NCBI GenBank assembly: GCA_016932615.1
Contig: JAFGCN010000007.1
Location: 99,325-163,324, forward strand
Length of the DNA stretch: 64,000 nt
Direction of reading: 5' to 3'
From: Candidatus Aenigmatarchaeota archaeon
GTDB taxonomy: Archaea > Aenigmatarchaeota > Aenigmatarchaeia > QMZS01
The notes beneath the pieces were generated by a model. The model was not told the origin of the DNA. It was given only the letters and a program-made list of their open reading frames with translations, and searched no databases. Positions within the stretch are counted from its first letter, which is position 1; each line of letters opens with the position of its first letter. Of this stretch, positions 1 through 7,981 are shown piece by piece. The translations under genes and the position numbers were made by a program.

Positions 1-1
1 C

Positions 2-661
2 ATAAAAAACCGGGTGATAACTCTTCTGGTGTCCCAAAAGGAAGTAAACGAAAAAACCCTGTTCGAGCAGGACTTTTTGGAAAAGACCAAAAGAAGCGTC
101 CTTAGCTTAATGAAAAGCGGGGTTCCCTCCCTTACAACTCACGACCTGTATGACGAACAGAGCGACACGATACTAAACTCATTCAAAAATGCAGGATTGT
201 TGAACCGCAAAGAAGATAGGGTAAAAGCAATATTCTATCCCATCTACCTATCCGGGGCAGACGGTCTCCTGGACCTGAGCTATTATGAAGCCATTCAGGG
301 AGCGCACCTTGGAGTATTCCCTTCATTTTACGAGCCATGGGGATACACGCCCCTTGAAGCAGCAGCGCTTGGAGTGCCATCGGTTACAACTGACCTTTCC
401 GGATTTGGAAGGTACATTAAAGAGAAGGGAAAGCGCAGCAAATACCCCGGAATTTATATACTCGAGAGGATGAACAAGAAAAGGGAGGAAGAAATCAGCG
501 CGCTTTCCAGGATACTTTACGAGTACAGCCAGCTTTCAAAATCAGACCGGACCAAAAACAAGATAGAGGCAAAACGTCTTTCACTTCTGGCAGACTGGCA
601 AAAGCTGGTGAGGCATTATATCGAAGCGCATAACCTTGCAGTCGGAAGGAGATTTTCCTGA
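2..661 (+). CDS. GT3-type glycogen synthase, C-terminal part (5' truncated by window)
   Basis: The reading frame is open from base 2, so only the last 220 or so residues are seen. The stretch GVFPSFYEPWGYTPLEAAA followed by LGVPSVTTDLSGFGRYI is the nucleotide-sugar donor site signature of eukaryote-type (GT3) glycogen synthase, rather than the usual bacterial GT5 form. The glutamate of FYEPWGYTPLE is the conserved catalytic-region residue. By family knowledge the enzyme extends alpha-1,4-glucan from a nucleotide-glucose donor in the cytoplasm. The N-terminal half lies before the window, so acceptor-domain features cannot be checked. It converges with the antiporter gene, 40 bases away. Confidence 0.85.
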   Translation: MKNRVITLLVSQKEVNEKTLFEQDFLEKTKRSVLSLMKSGVPSLTTHDLYDEQSDTILNSFKNAGLLNRKEDRVKAIFYPIYLSGADGLLDLSYYEAIQGAHLGVFPSFYEPWGYTPLEAAALGVPSVTTDLSGFGRYIKEKGKRSKYPGIYILERMNKKREEEISALSRILYEYSQLSKSDRTKNKIEAKRLSLLADWQKLVRHYIEAHNLAVGRRFS

Positions 662-701
662 GCGAGAGCATTTTTCTTTGGTTTTTCCAAGCAAATTCAA
701 A

Positions 702-2060
702 TTAAGACCTTTTTCTGTATTTCTCTCTATGTAACGGGCCATTGTTTTTGTCCCCGTCAACAAGGTTTCCTGACTCATCAAAGATTGCATATGAGATCCT
801 CTTTCCCGCCTCGAAAAGAGCGTCATATGGGCCTGCTTGTTTTGGAGAATATCGGTAATTCTTTGGCGCAAAAGCAATCCTGCGGCTTTCCCTTATCAGC
901 ACCTCAGACTCGTCTATGAAGTACTCAAAGAATTTTATCCAGAAAGGCCCTATAATAAGAGAAATTGCGATAACCTGAATTACGAGCTGATAGCTGCTCT
1001 GGGTAATGAGCTGGTTTCCAAGCCCAATTGCTGCCAGGACAAAACTGAATTCCCCAATCTGCGCAAGAAGAGAGCCGCCGTACAAGCTCGTGCGCCAGGA
1101 CTCACCGCTCCACTTGAAAATCAGGGCATTAAGGAAACTGTTGGTAAAAAACACCAGCATGAGCATAATCACCACTGTAGGAAACTCTGAGGCAAGAAAC
1201 TTCAGGTCGATAAGAAGCCCGATGGACATGAAGAAAATTGCGATAAACAGAATCTTGAACGGCTCCAAACTCTGCTGAACCCAGCGGGTTTCCCTGGTCG
1301 AAGCGATGAAAATTCCTGCGACAAAAGCGCCAAGGGCCGCAGAAAGGTGAAAAAATTCGCTAAGAGACGCTATGCCTAAACTGAACACGATTGAAGCAAG
1401 AACCTGCATCTCCGGGTCGCCCTTAAACCTATCGCTGAAAGGCAGAACCACTTCCCTCTTTCTCATTATCCAAAGGACAAATGCAAGCGCAAAAAGGCAC
1501 CCGAAAATCTGCAAGCTCAAAATTCCCCTGCTTACCGCCTCACCAGTCATCAGGGAAAGGACAATTATCATAGGTATTACCGCCAGGTCCTGGACAATCA
1601 ATATGCTTAAAACGTCCTGCCCGATTTTGCTGTCAACCTCTTTTCTTGCCTCCAGAATCTTCACGACAACTGCAGTGCTGCTCAAGCTTATGACAAAGCC
1701 AAGCAGGATAATCATGCCCATCGGCCAGCCAAGAATAAGCCCGAAAAACCAGACCACCAGAACGCTCAGGAGAATCTGGAAAAAGGTGCCAAGTATTGCT
1801 ATCCTCCAGCGCGTCACAAGCTCTGAAGGAGAAACGCTGAGCCCTATGAAAAAAAGTAGGAAGACAACACCAATGTTTCCAAGACTCGTTACCGCCTCTG
1901 TGTCGGTGATTACCTTAAGCCCAAAAGGCCCAAGGATAAGCCCTGTAAGGATGTAGGCAATTACCGACGGCTGCCTGAAGTACCTCAGGATAGCGCCCAG
2001 CACCAATGCAAGGAAGCTAAGCGTTACTAGAACGAGAAGATACGCGTCTCCGCCGACCAT
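702..2060 (-). CDS. CPA2-family monovalent cation:proton antiporter (KefB-type core)
   Basis: 452 residues, about twelve hydrophobic segments, ending in a hydrophilic cytoplasmic tail of about 60 residues. The VQDLAVIPMI motif and the later LSAALGAFVAGIF motif are hallmarks of the CPA2 Na+(K+)/H+ exchanger core. The C-terminal tail is too short for the TrkA-N nucleotide-binding domain of full KefB/KefC, so this is an ungated core exchanger. It probably exchanges Na+ or K+ for protons across the cell membrane; the ion cannot be told from sequence. The start MVGGDAYLLVL leads straight into the first membrane helix. It is divergent from idi2, with about 40 bases between them holding promoters for both. 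Confidence 0.9.
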   Translation of the reverse strand: MVGGDAYLLVLVTLSFLALVLGAILRYFRQPSVIAYILTGLILGPFGLKVITDTEAVTSLGNIGVVFLLFFIGLSVSPSELVTRWRIAILGTFFQILLSVLVVWFFGLILGWPMGMIILLGFVISLSSTAVVVKILEARKEVDSKIGQDVLSILIVQDLAVIPMIIVLSLMTGEAVSRGILSLQIFGCLFALAFVLWIMRKREVVLPFSDRFKGDPEMQVLASIVFSLGIASLSEFFHLSAALGAFVAGIFIASTRETRWVQQSLEPFKILFIAIFFMSIGLLIDLKFLASEFPTVVIMLMLVFFTNSFLNALIFKWSGESWRTSLYGGSLLAQIGEFSFVLAAIGLGNQLITQSSYQLVIQVIAISLIIGPFWIKFFEYFIDESEVLIRESRRIAFAPKNYRYSPKQAGPYDALFEAGKRISYAIFDESGNLVDGDKNNGPLHREKYRKRS

Positions 2061-2099
2061 TCATATACTTCTTAGTAAACTTTAGGTTTTCCTACTATT

Positions 2100-3137
2100 A
2101 TGGACATAAAGACAAGAAAAGACGACCACATAAGAATCTGCCTTGAAGAGGAAGTAGAGCATAGATATAATTACTGGGACGATATAATCCTGAAGCACCA
2201 CGCACTTCCTGACTTTGATTTTGTTGAGGTTTCAAGCGAAACAACGTTCCTTGGAAAAAAGCTTGGCGCGCCCATCCTGATTGGCGCCATAAGCGGCGGA
2301 ATCGAAAAGGCGGGGGGGCTTAACGAGATGCTTGCAAAAAGCGCGTGTGAAAGGAAAATCGGGCTTTGCATCGGCTCGCAAAGGCCGCTTTTGAAGCTCA
2401 GGGGAGATAAAGATGCTCTCAAAAGCTACAGTGTCGTTAAAAATTATGATTTGCCGCTTGTAATCGGAAATATCGGGGCGCCACAGCTTCCCGCGCTTTG
2501 CGCGCCCGACACAGACCTGCTCTTTGAAAGCATCGGGGCGGATTTCCTGGCAGTTCACCTGAACTACCCTCAGGAAATTGCCCAACCCGAAGGCGACCTT
2601 AATGCGCGCGGCGTTCTTGAAAAAATCTGCGAGATTGCAAAGTCCTACCCCGTCATCGTAAAGGAAGTCGGCTTTGGCATATCGGGGGAGGTTGCGCTCA
2701 AGCTGAAAGACGCAGGAGTAAAAGCAATCGATGTTTCGGGAACATCGGGCACAAACTGGGTCATGGTCGAGTACTACCGGTCAAAAAGCGTAAAGTCCAA
2801 AAGGAAAATGAAAATTGCCGAAACTTTCAGAAACTGGGGAATTCCTGCACCCATCTGCCTGACGGAATGCAGAAAAACAGGCCTGCCACTTATTGCTTCA
2901 TCCGGCATAAGAAACGGGCTGGATGCTGCCAAAGCGCTTACAGTTGGCGCATCCGCAGTCTCAATTGCACGGCCAATCCTGAAAGCGGCTATGGCCGGAA
3001 AAGACGCGCTGGACGAGTATCTTGACGCCACAATCGAGGAGCTGAAAATCGCAATGTTTCTTACGAACTCTGTCGGCGTGAAGGATTTGAGAAAGGCAAA
3101 GTTCTGGACGGTTGGAAAACTCAAAGAAATTATTTAG
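2100..3137 (+). CDS. idi2: Type 2 isopentenyl-diphosphate delta-isomerase
   Basis: 345 residues, the usual length for the FMN/NADPH-dependent type 2 isomerase (Fni). It interconverts isopentenyl and dimethylallyl diphosphate, the last step before prenyl chain building for archaeal ether lipids. The TIM-barrel signatures are visible: PILIGAISGG near residue 58, GSQRP near residue 97, VKEVGFGIS near residue 185, DVSGTSGTNW near 210, and IASSGIRNGLDAAKAL near 265 for the flavin phosphate site. The HMG-CoA reductase gene at 16.2 kb supplies the other recognised isoprenoid step in this window. It starts at ATG with a TATA-like CATATACTT about 35 bases upstream. Confidence 0.95.
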   Translation: MDIKTRKDDHIRICLEEEVEHRYNYWDDIILKHHALPDFDFVEVSSETTFLGKKLGAPILIGAISGGIEKAGGLNEMLAKSACERKIGLCIGSQRPLLKLRGDKDALKSYSVVKNYDLPLVIGNIGAPQLPALCAPDTDLLFESIGADFLAVHLNYPQEIAQPEGDLNARGVLEKICEIAKSYPVIVKEVGFGISGEVALKLKDAGVKAIDVSGTSGTNWVMVEYYRSKSVKSKRKMKIAETFRNWGIPAPICLTECRKTGLPLIASSGIRNGLDAAKALTVGASAVSIARPILKAAMAGKDALDEYLDATIEELKIAMFLTNSVGVKDLRKAKFWTVGKLKEII

Positions 3138-3190
3138 TAGCTACTCCTTTCAGGCAAACCCTTGAAATATATAATCTCAGTAGCCAGATT

Positions 3191-3334
3191 ATGGAACCAA
3201 CTGGCAAGAAATACCCTGGAAAAAGCAATAAGCACTTAATACTGGCCATTGCGGGTTTAGCAATTTTGACCTTGGTAATTGTTTACCTAAGTTACAGCCC
3301 ATATGCAGAATATCTTTGGTTTTTGCCAAAGTAA
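3191..3334 (+). CDS. Small single-span membrane protein, unknown
   Basis: 47 residues. A basic N-terminus (MEPTGKKYPGKSNKH) is followed by one hydrophobic helix (about residues 16-34) and a short aromatic tail ending YLWFLPK. A good TATA-like element (AAATATATAATC) sits about 20 bases before the ATG, in keeping with the leaderless promoters of this genome, which supports it being a gene. No family is recognised. By the positive-inside rule the basic N-terminus should be cytoplasmic. Confidence 0.5.
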   Translation: MEPTGKKYPGKSNKHLILAIAGLAILTLVIVYLSYSPYAEYLWFLPK

Positions 3335-3407
3335 ATACTTGACTAAAGCAAGTGGAGGGCTATTCTTAGAGCTACTTTTCAATAAGATCCTTCAACAAAA
3401 TGCAATG

Positions 3408-4034
3408 CTAGGACTTAGACGCAAAAACGCTGATCCAGGTTCCATTGTTTTTGTTTTTTACCAAAACCTTCTCCACCTTAAATCCCGCTGAACCTAGCAA
3501 CGCTTCAAATTCTTCCCGTGTGTAGAACGCAAAGAATTTCGCGCTTCCGTTGTAATAATCCTTCCTTACGAACTTTTCTCCCTCTCCCTGCTTTACTGAA
3601 ATAAACATGAGGCCGCCCGACTTTAGAATTCTGCTAAATCCCTCCAGGGTGGATTTTGCCTGGTTTTTTGGTATGTGCAGAAAAGAAGCGGTCGCCCATA
3701 ATCCGTCAAAGGAACTGCCCGGAAAATCCATATGCCTCATGTCCATGAAAATAACCTTGGCCTGGGGCACATTTTTCCGGGCAATCTCAAGAAATGCTTT
3801 CGACAGTTCTATTGCCGTTACATCAAGCCCTTTTTCAGAAAAATACTTTGCGTCCCGTCCGGGACCGCACCCAATGTCAAGAACTCTTTTTCCGGGAACG
3901 CGCGCCACAAACTCGTCCATAATCTCCCTGAACTCTTCAAGCCCCGACCAGCCCTCACCATATATTTCATCGTAGGTTTCGGCGTAGCCGTCATAAGTTT
4001 TTATCGTATCCGGTACAGGGTCTTTTGGTTCCAT
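3408..4034 (-). CDS. Class I SAM-dependent methyltransferase
   Basis: 208 residues of Rossmann methyltransferase fold. Motif I is VLDIGCGPGRDAKYF (residues 51-65), followed by an acidic residue at the end of strand 2 (TAIELS) and an ATASFLHIPK motif IV region. The N-terminal IKTYDGYAETYDEIYGEG is typical of small-molecule methyltransferases of the UbiE/BioC type. The substrate is not predictable. It is divergent from the HerA-like ATPase gene, whose ATG lies 44 bases from this one. Confidence 0.85.
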   Translation of the reverse strand: MEPKDPVPDTIKTYDGYAETYDEIYGEGWSGLEEFREIMDEFVARVPGKRVLDIGCGPGRDAKYFSEKGLDVTAIELSKAFLEIARKNVPQAKVIFMDMRHMDFPGSSFDGLWATASFLHIPKNQAKSTLEGFSRILKSGGLMFISVKQGEGEKFVRKDYYNGSAKFFAFYTREEFEALLGSAGFKVEKVLVKNKNNGTWISVFASKS

Positions 4035-4078
4035 ATAGAAGGTAGAGTTTCTTTTCCTAAAAAGAAAAAGATTCAGTT

Positions 4079-5335
4079 ATGCCAGAGATTATTGCCGGCA
4101 GAGACTGGGAAGACCTTAAGAAGTATGGAACCAAGGGGACGATTACTATTGGGAAAAACATTGTAGGCACCGGAGCTGAAGTTCACCTTACCACACCCAT
4201 CATGGTCGATGTCCTTCGGCCACACGTCGTAGTCATTGTCGGCAAAAGGGGAACCGGAAAGTCCTATACTAGCCAGATTTTTGCAGAGGAAATGACAAAG
4301 CTTCCTGACGAAGTCCGGCTGAACCTGTGCGTCATCTCAATAGACACGCAGGGAATCTTCTGGACAATGCGCTACCCCAACCACAAGCAAAGGGACCTCC
4401 TCTATGAATGGGGGCTGAAGCCCGAAAGCTTCGAGGCCTTCGAGTACGTACCTGTCGGCCATGTTAAAAAGTTCGAGGAAATGGGCGTAATTGTCGATGG
4501 CGGGTTTTCCTTCCGACCTAATGACCTCAACGCAAACGACTGGTGTTATACCTTCGGTCTTGCGGAAAACGACCTCGACGGAATCCTGCTTTCAAGGGTC
4601 GTAAACAAGATGCAGGGCAGCTACTCGATAACTGACATTGTCGAGCAGATAAGAAAAGAAGAGTTTGACGATAAGATCCGGGTAAAGCTCGAGAACATGT
4701 TCCTTAACGCAAACGACTGGGGAATTTTCTCACAGGACGGGATGGACATCTATGAATTCCTCAAGCCCGGAAAAGTTGTCATCTTTGATGTTTCCATGTT
4801 TGGCGGCGGAGTCGGCTGGAACGTAAAGAGTCTTGTCGTCGGGCTTCTTATGAAAAAAGTTTATGAAGCAAGGGTTCTTGCAAGAAGGGAGGAAGAGCTT
4901 GCGACAATAGAGGACTCTGAAGACAAGAAGAGAAAAGTGCCGCTCTGCTGGCTTATGACTGACGAGGCGCATAACTTCATACCTTCCGAAGGCTCGACTG
5001 CGTCTTCCGACATAATACTTACAATCATCAGGCAGGGCCGTCAGCCGGGAATCTCCCAGTTGTTCATCACCCAGATGCCCGACAAGCTTCACCCCGATGT
5101 GCTTGCCCAGGCAGATGTTGTTATTTCCCACCGGCTTACCTCCCAAAGAGACATTGACGCGCTAAAAGCAATAATGCAGACCTACATGCTCTACTCGATT
5201 GAAAAATACCTTGACGAACTCCCTAAACTAAAGGGGGTTGCGCTGATCCTTGACGATAACTCAGAGAGGATGTACAAGATAAGGGTCCGGCCAAGGCAGT
5301 CCTGGCACGGCGGAGAAAGCCCTGTTGCGCTCTAG
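4079..5335 (+). CDS. HerA/DUF87-type ATPase
   Basis: 418 residues with the HerA-FtsK ATPase layout. The Walker A is VGKRGTGKS (about residues 54-62) and the Walker B is WLMTDEAHNF (about 290-299). Next comes a GRQPGISQLFITQMP sensor/arginine-finger region and a C-terminal beta-rich tail. Archaeal HerA works with NurA nuclease in DNA end resection, but nurA is not adjacent and the DUF87 group includes ATPases of unknown role, so DNA translocation is an inference. It appears monocistronic, with a membrane-anchored protein 48 bases downstream. Confidence 0.8.
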   Translation: MPEIIAGRDWEDLKKYGTKGTITIGKNIVGTGAEVHLTTPIMVDVLRPHVVVIVGKRGTGKSYTSQIFAEEMTKLPDEVRLNLCVISIDTQGIFWTMRYPNHKQRDLLYEWGLKPESFEAFEYVPVGHVKKFEEMGVIVDGGFSFRPNDLNANDWCYTFGLAENDLDGILLSRVVNKMQGSYSITDIVEQIRKEEFDDKIRVKLENMFLNANDWGIFSQDGMDIYEFLKPGKVVIFDVSMFGGGVGWNVKSLVVGLLMKKVYEARVLARREEELATIEDSEDKKRKVPLCWLMTDEAHNFIPSEGSTASSDIILTIIRQGRQPGISQLFITQMPDKLHPDVLAQADVVISHRLTSQRDIDALKAIMQTYMLYSIEKYLDELPKLKGVALILDDNSERMYKIRVRPRQSWHGGESPVAL

Positions 5336-5383
5336 AGGGCAATTACAAGCAATACTAACTATATTATAAATACCAGCTAGTTT

Positions 5384-6040
5384 ATGGACTGGAAGATTCC
5401 TGCCACAATAATGATACTCTTGGTGATACTTGGCATTGGGGCAATACCTCTCTTTTCACCCGACTTTGGGACAAGCTTTGGCAGAAGCTTTTCCTCAATA
5501 GATGACATTGCCGGCTCCTTTTTTGAAAAGCAGCTTGAGTTCGAGGACAATGTCGCTTTCTCTATGAGCGCAAAAGAAGTCCCAAAAATAAACACGCTTC
5601 TCCCGACGACGCTTTATCTGGACTCGAGCAAAAGCTATGAAATCCTGACCGACGGCAAAAATCTTACGCTGAAGGGCCTCCTCACAATCAACGGCTTCAA
5701 GGGGGACATAGACTTCAATGAAGGAAAAATCCTCGGAACATGCGACGGGATTGAAACCGAGTTTTTCGGCCTTGACGGCAAAATGGGAATCTCCATAGAA
5801 GGCCAGAGCTTCGACGAAATAGCAGTAAGCGATATCAAGATTACCCAGATTGACGTTAATGACGGCACGATAAGTACCACAAGGCCGCAGGTTATGGAGG
5901 CAAAGGTCGATACGGGTGCAAAAATCTACGGCTTTGTCGGAAAAATCACCTACAGCAAGGGAACTGCGCAGCTTGAAGGCATAAGCTCCCTCATAAAGGC
6001 AAACAGCTTAACCATTGGGCTAAATGAGGCAAAGAAATAG
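5384..6040 (+). CDS. Membrane-anchored extracytoplasmic protein, unknown
   Basis: 218 residues. Residues 4-22 (WKIPATIMILLVILGIGAI) form one N-terminal membrane anchor or uncleaved signal, and the rest is a soluble, beta-rich domain (short strands such as KNLTLKGLLTINGFKG and AKIYGFVGKITYS). The domain probably lies outside the cell. No family is recognised. It has its own TATA-like box (AACTATATTATAAATACC) before the ATG, so it need not be co-transcribed with the ATPase upstream. Confidence 0.65.
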   Translation: MDWKIPATIMILLVILGIGAIPLFSPDFGTSFGRSFSSIDDIAGSFFEKQLEFEDNVAFSMSAKEVPKINTLLPTTLYLDSSKSYEILTDGKNLTLKGLLTINGFKGDIDFNEGKILGTCDGIETEFFGLDGKMGISIEGQSFDEIAVSDIKITQIDVNDGTISTTRPQVMEAKVDTGAKIYGFVGKITYSKGTAQLEGISSLIKANSLTIGLNEAKK

Positions 6041-6069
6041 CGGGTTGACTTTCAGCGAGCAGTGCCGGG

Positions 6070-6441
6070 CTAAACCCTCAGGACGCGATAATGCACTTTT
6101 CCCTCCCTTACAAGCCCCCTTACCATCTTTTCCCTTTCAGTGAGTTTTGCCTCCCCCGACTTCACTTCAAGCAGGACAATGCCCCGCGGCGAGTTTTCCG
6201 CAAGCCCATCAAAAACCACAAAGTCCACAGGAGAGCCAAGAAAACGGACATCCGTAGGGTTATAGCCAAAATCGGGCAAAACAGGCGCAAGCTGCTCTCG
6301 GAACTTGCCTTCCAGGACCGCCCTGCTCTTTTCGATAGCATCCTGCCTTATTTCGCGCTCCTTCATGAGCCGGCTGGCGAGAATAGCCAAAAGGAAGAGG
6401 TTTGAAAGCCCCAAAAGGGCTATAAGCCCCCATTCGTTCAT
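6070..6441 (-). CDS. Membrane-anchored Holliday-junction-resolvase-like endonuclease
   Basis: 123 residues. An N-terminal hydrophobic helix (GLIALLGLSNLFLLAILASRL) leads through a basic helix to a small restriction-like fold with GSPVDFVVFDGL and IVLLEVKSGEAKLTEREKMV. The D...ExK pattern (D of PVDF, E and K of EVKSG) is the PD-(D/E)XK metal site. This matches the Endonuc_Holl family, proteins annotated as related to Holliday junction resolvases but membrane-tethered. The true DNA substrate is unknown. It is divergent from rpl44e with only 25 bases between start codons. Confidence 0.75.
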   Translation of the reverse strand: MNEWGLIALLGLSNLFLLAILASRLMKEREIRQDAIEKSRAVLEGKFREQLAPVLPDFGYNPTDVRFLGSPVDFVVFDGLAENSPRGIVLLEVKSGEAKLTEREKMVRGLVREGKVHYRVLRV

Positions 6442-6466
6442 AATTTATATTTTGCTTCAGTATTTT

Positions 6467-6745
6467 ATGAAAATACCGAAAGTCCAGCGCAGGTACTGCA
6501 AAAAATGCAAGAAATACACCGAACAAAAGGTAAAGAGAGTTAAAAACAAGCCCAGGCGAACCCTGGCCATAGGGCAGAGGAGATACCTTCGAAAAATGGT
6601 AGGTTACGGCGGCTTTCCAAAGAAGAACCCCAAGGGAAGGGGAAAACCCACTACAAAACTGGACCTAAGGTACGAGTGCAAGGAGTGCAAAAAGCAGAAC
6701 ATTATCGGCTCCGGCTTTAGGATCAAGAAGGTTGAATTCGTATAG
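6467..6745 (+). CDS. rpl44e: Large-subunit ribosomal protein L44e
   Basis: 92 residues, the usual L44e length. It begins MKIPKVQRRYCKKCKKYTEQKV and contains the conserved AIGQRRYLRKMVGYGG core and the second zinc pair CKECKK. The four cysteines (YCKKC and ECKEC) form the rubredoxin-like zinc ribbon. The start is set at the ATG before KIPK because that is the conserved N-terminus. A TATA-like TTTATATTTT lies about 20 bases upstream. Confidence 0.95.
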   Translation: MKIPKVQRRYCKKCKKYTEQKVKRVKNKPRRTLAIGQRRYLRKMVGYGGFPKKNPKGRGKPTTKLDLRYECKECKKQNIIGSGFRIKKVEFV

Positions 6746-6767
6746 TTTTCTTAAAGAGGTTTGAAAT

Positions 6768-7052
6768 ATGGGAGGTCGTAATGGTGGAAAACTAACCGCA
6801 GACAACAACCCAACAGCTCTCTTAAGAGACCCTCTTGCAAGAGAGGTACTTGGCAGAGTTATAGATGGCGATAAGGGAATACCACGAGTAGACATTTATA
6901 AAAGCTTTCCTGGCAAAGGCCATGACCAAATAGATAGCTACCTGAGAAGACTGAAGGGTGCTGGTTATATCGGGTTTGATGGAGATTCTGTTTATGCCGA
7001 AAACTCGGCCTTGACCTACTTCAGAAGATATCGTGAGAAATTCGACAGGTGA
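6768..7052 (+). CDS. Small winged-helix-like protein
   Basis: 94 residues. The middle (DPLAREVLGRVIDGDKGIPRVDIYKSFPGKGHDQIDSYL, then RRLKGAGYIGFDGDSVYAE) reads as a winged helix: helix, helix, recognition helix containing the KGHDQIDSYLRRL turn, then a two-strand wing. The fold suggests a DNA-binding regulator, but no named family is recognised. It lies 22 bases after rpl44e. The codon use is more AT-rich by eye than the ribosomal gene before it. Confidence 0.55.
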   Translation: MGGRNGGKLTADNNPTALLRDPLAREVLGRVIDGDKGIPRVDIYKSFPGKGHDQIDSYLRRLKGAGYIGFDGDSVYAENSALTYFRRYREKFDR

Positions 7053-7062
7053 GTATCCCAAA

Positions 7063-7935
7063 TCACACCTTCAAAACAACCTCGTAAGTCCTTCCAATCC
7101 GCTTTCTCTCTATAAGCCCCCTGGATTCGAGATTCTTTGCAATCCGGCTGACGTGCGCCTTTGAAAAGCCGGTTTCCCTTGCGATTTTCTTCTGGGAAAT
7201 CCTGTTTTCCTTCAAAAGAACGTCCAAAACCTTTCTTTCGTCTTCATTCAGGCCATATTCCTTCAGCGTGGGCTTTCTCCTGAGGTACTGCATCACCACA
7301 AGCAGCACTGCAAGCCCTATAAGGAAAAACATCAAAGCAGAGTAGTCCCTAGTTTCAGAAACGTTCTCGTAGCTCACGTAAAAGGAAAAAATCTCGCCGA
7401 TTTTCGGCTCGCGCTTCCAGGTAAGGGATATTCGCCGCCCATCGGTTCCCTGTATCGCGTCAGTGGGATTATATGATTCAGATTCCTGCTCAAGAAATCC
7501 CTCATCAGACACCACATAGCCCTCGGGAAGCATAATTCTGATGTAAAACTCATCTGTTGGCGTGGAAAAGACATACTGGTCTGAAACCACGTAGAACGGC
7601 CCGTTCTGCTTTACAAGCCCTGCAAACTCATAGTATAGCTGAATTGAGGAAACGCTTATATTTTCGCAGCTTATCTCCATACCCGGAGAAACCCTTTTGG
7701 CGGTGCAGTCTATTGCAAGCCCTTCTGATAAGATGGTAAGGTTTCCCGCTGGGTGCAGTAGATAATAGTTAAAGGAGTCCACCACTTCAGGGAAGGTAAG
7801 GTTTACTGTCTCATAAACCCGGTTATTTTCCTGGACATCCAGATAAACTTCATACTCCAGGTACTTTGCAGGCCCTGCCCCCATTACGGGGCAAAGCACG
7901 AAAAGAAGGGCAACGAGCGCAAGGGCTTTTTCCAT
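7063..7935 (-). CDS. Membrane-tethered winged-helix transcription regulator
   Basis: 290 residues. There is a cleavable-looking signal peptide (MEKALALVALLFVLCPVMGAG), an extracytoplasmic beta-sandwich-like domain of about 180 residues, one membrane helix (SALMFFLIGLAVLLVVMQYL, about 204-223), then a cytoplasmic MarR/TrmB-like winged helix (LNEDERKVLDVLLKENRISQ, then IARETGFSKAHVSRIAKNLESRG). This one-protein sensor-regulator layout is known in archaea (the DUF7343/DUF7345 type). It probably senses an envelope signal and acts on a promoter directly. Targets are unknown. Confidence 0.75.
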   Translation of the reverse strand: MEKALALVALLFVLCPVMGAGPAKYLEYEVYLDVQENNRVYETVNLTFPEVVDSFNYYLLHPAGNLTILSEGLAIDCTAKRVSPGMEISCENISVSSIQLYYEFAGLVKQNGPFYVVSDQYVFSTPTDEFYIRIMLPEGYVVSDEGFLEQESESYNPTDAIQGTDGRRISLTWKREPKIGEIFSFYVSYENVSETRDYSALMFFLIGLAVLLVVMQYLRRKPTLKEYGLNEDERKVLDVLLKENRISQKKIARETGFSKAHVSRIAKNLESRGLIERKRIGRTYEVVLKV

Positions 7936-7981
7936 AAGATTATGGGAGAATTCAAGTATTTAGCCAAAAAGGGCTGAAACA

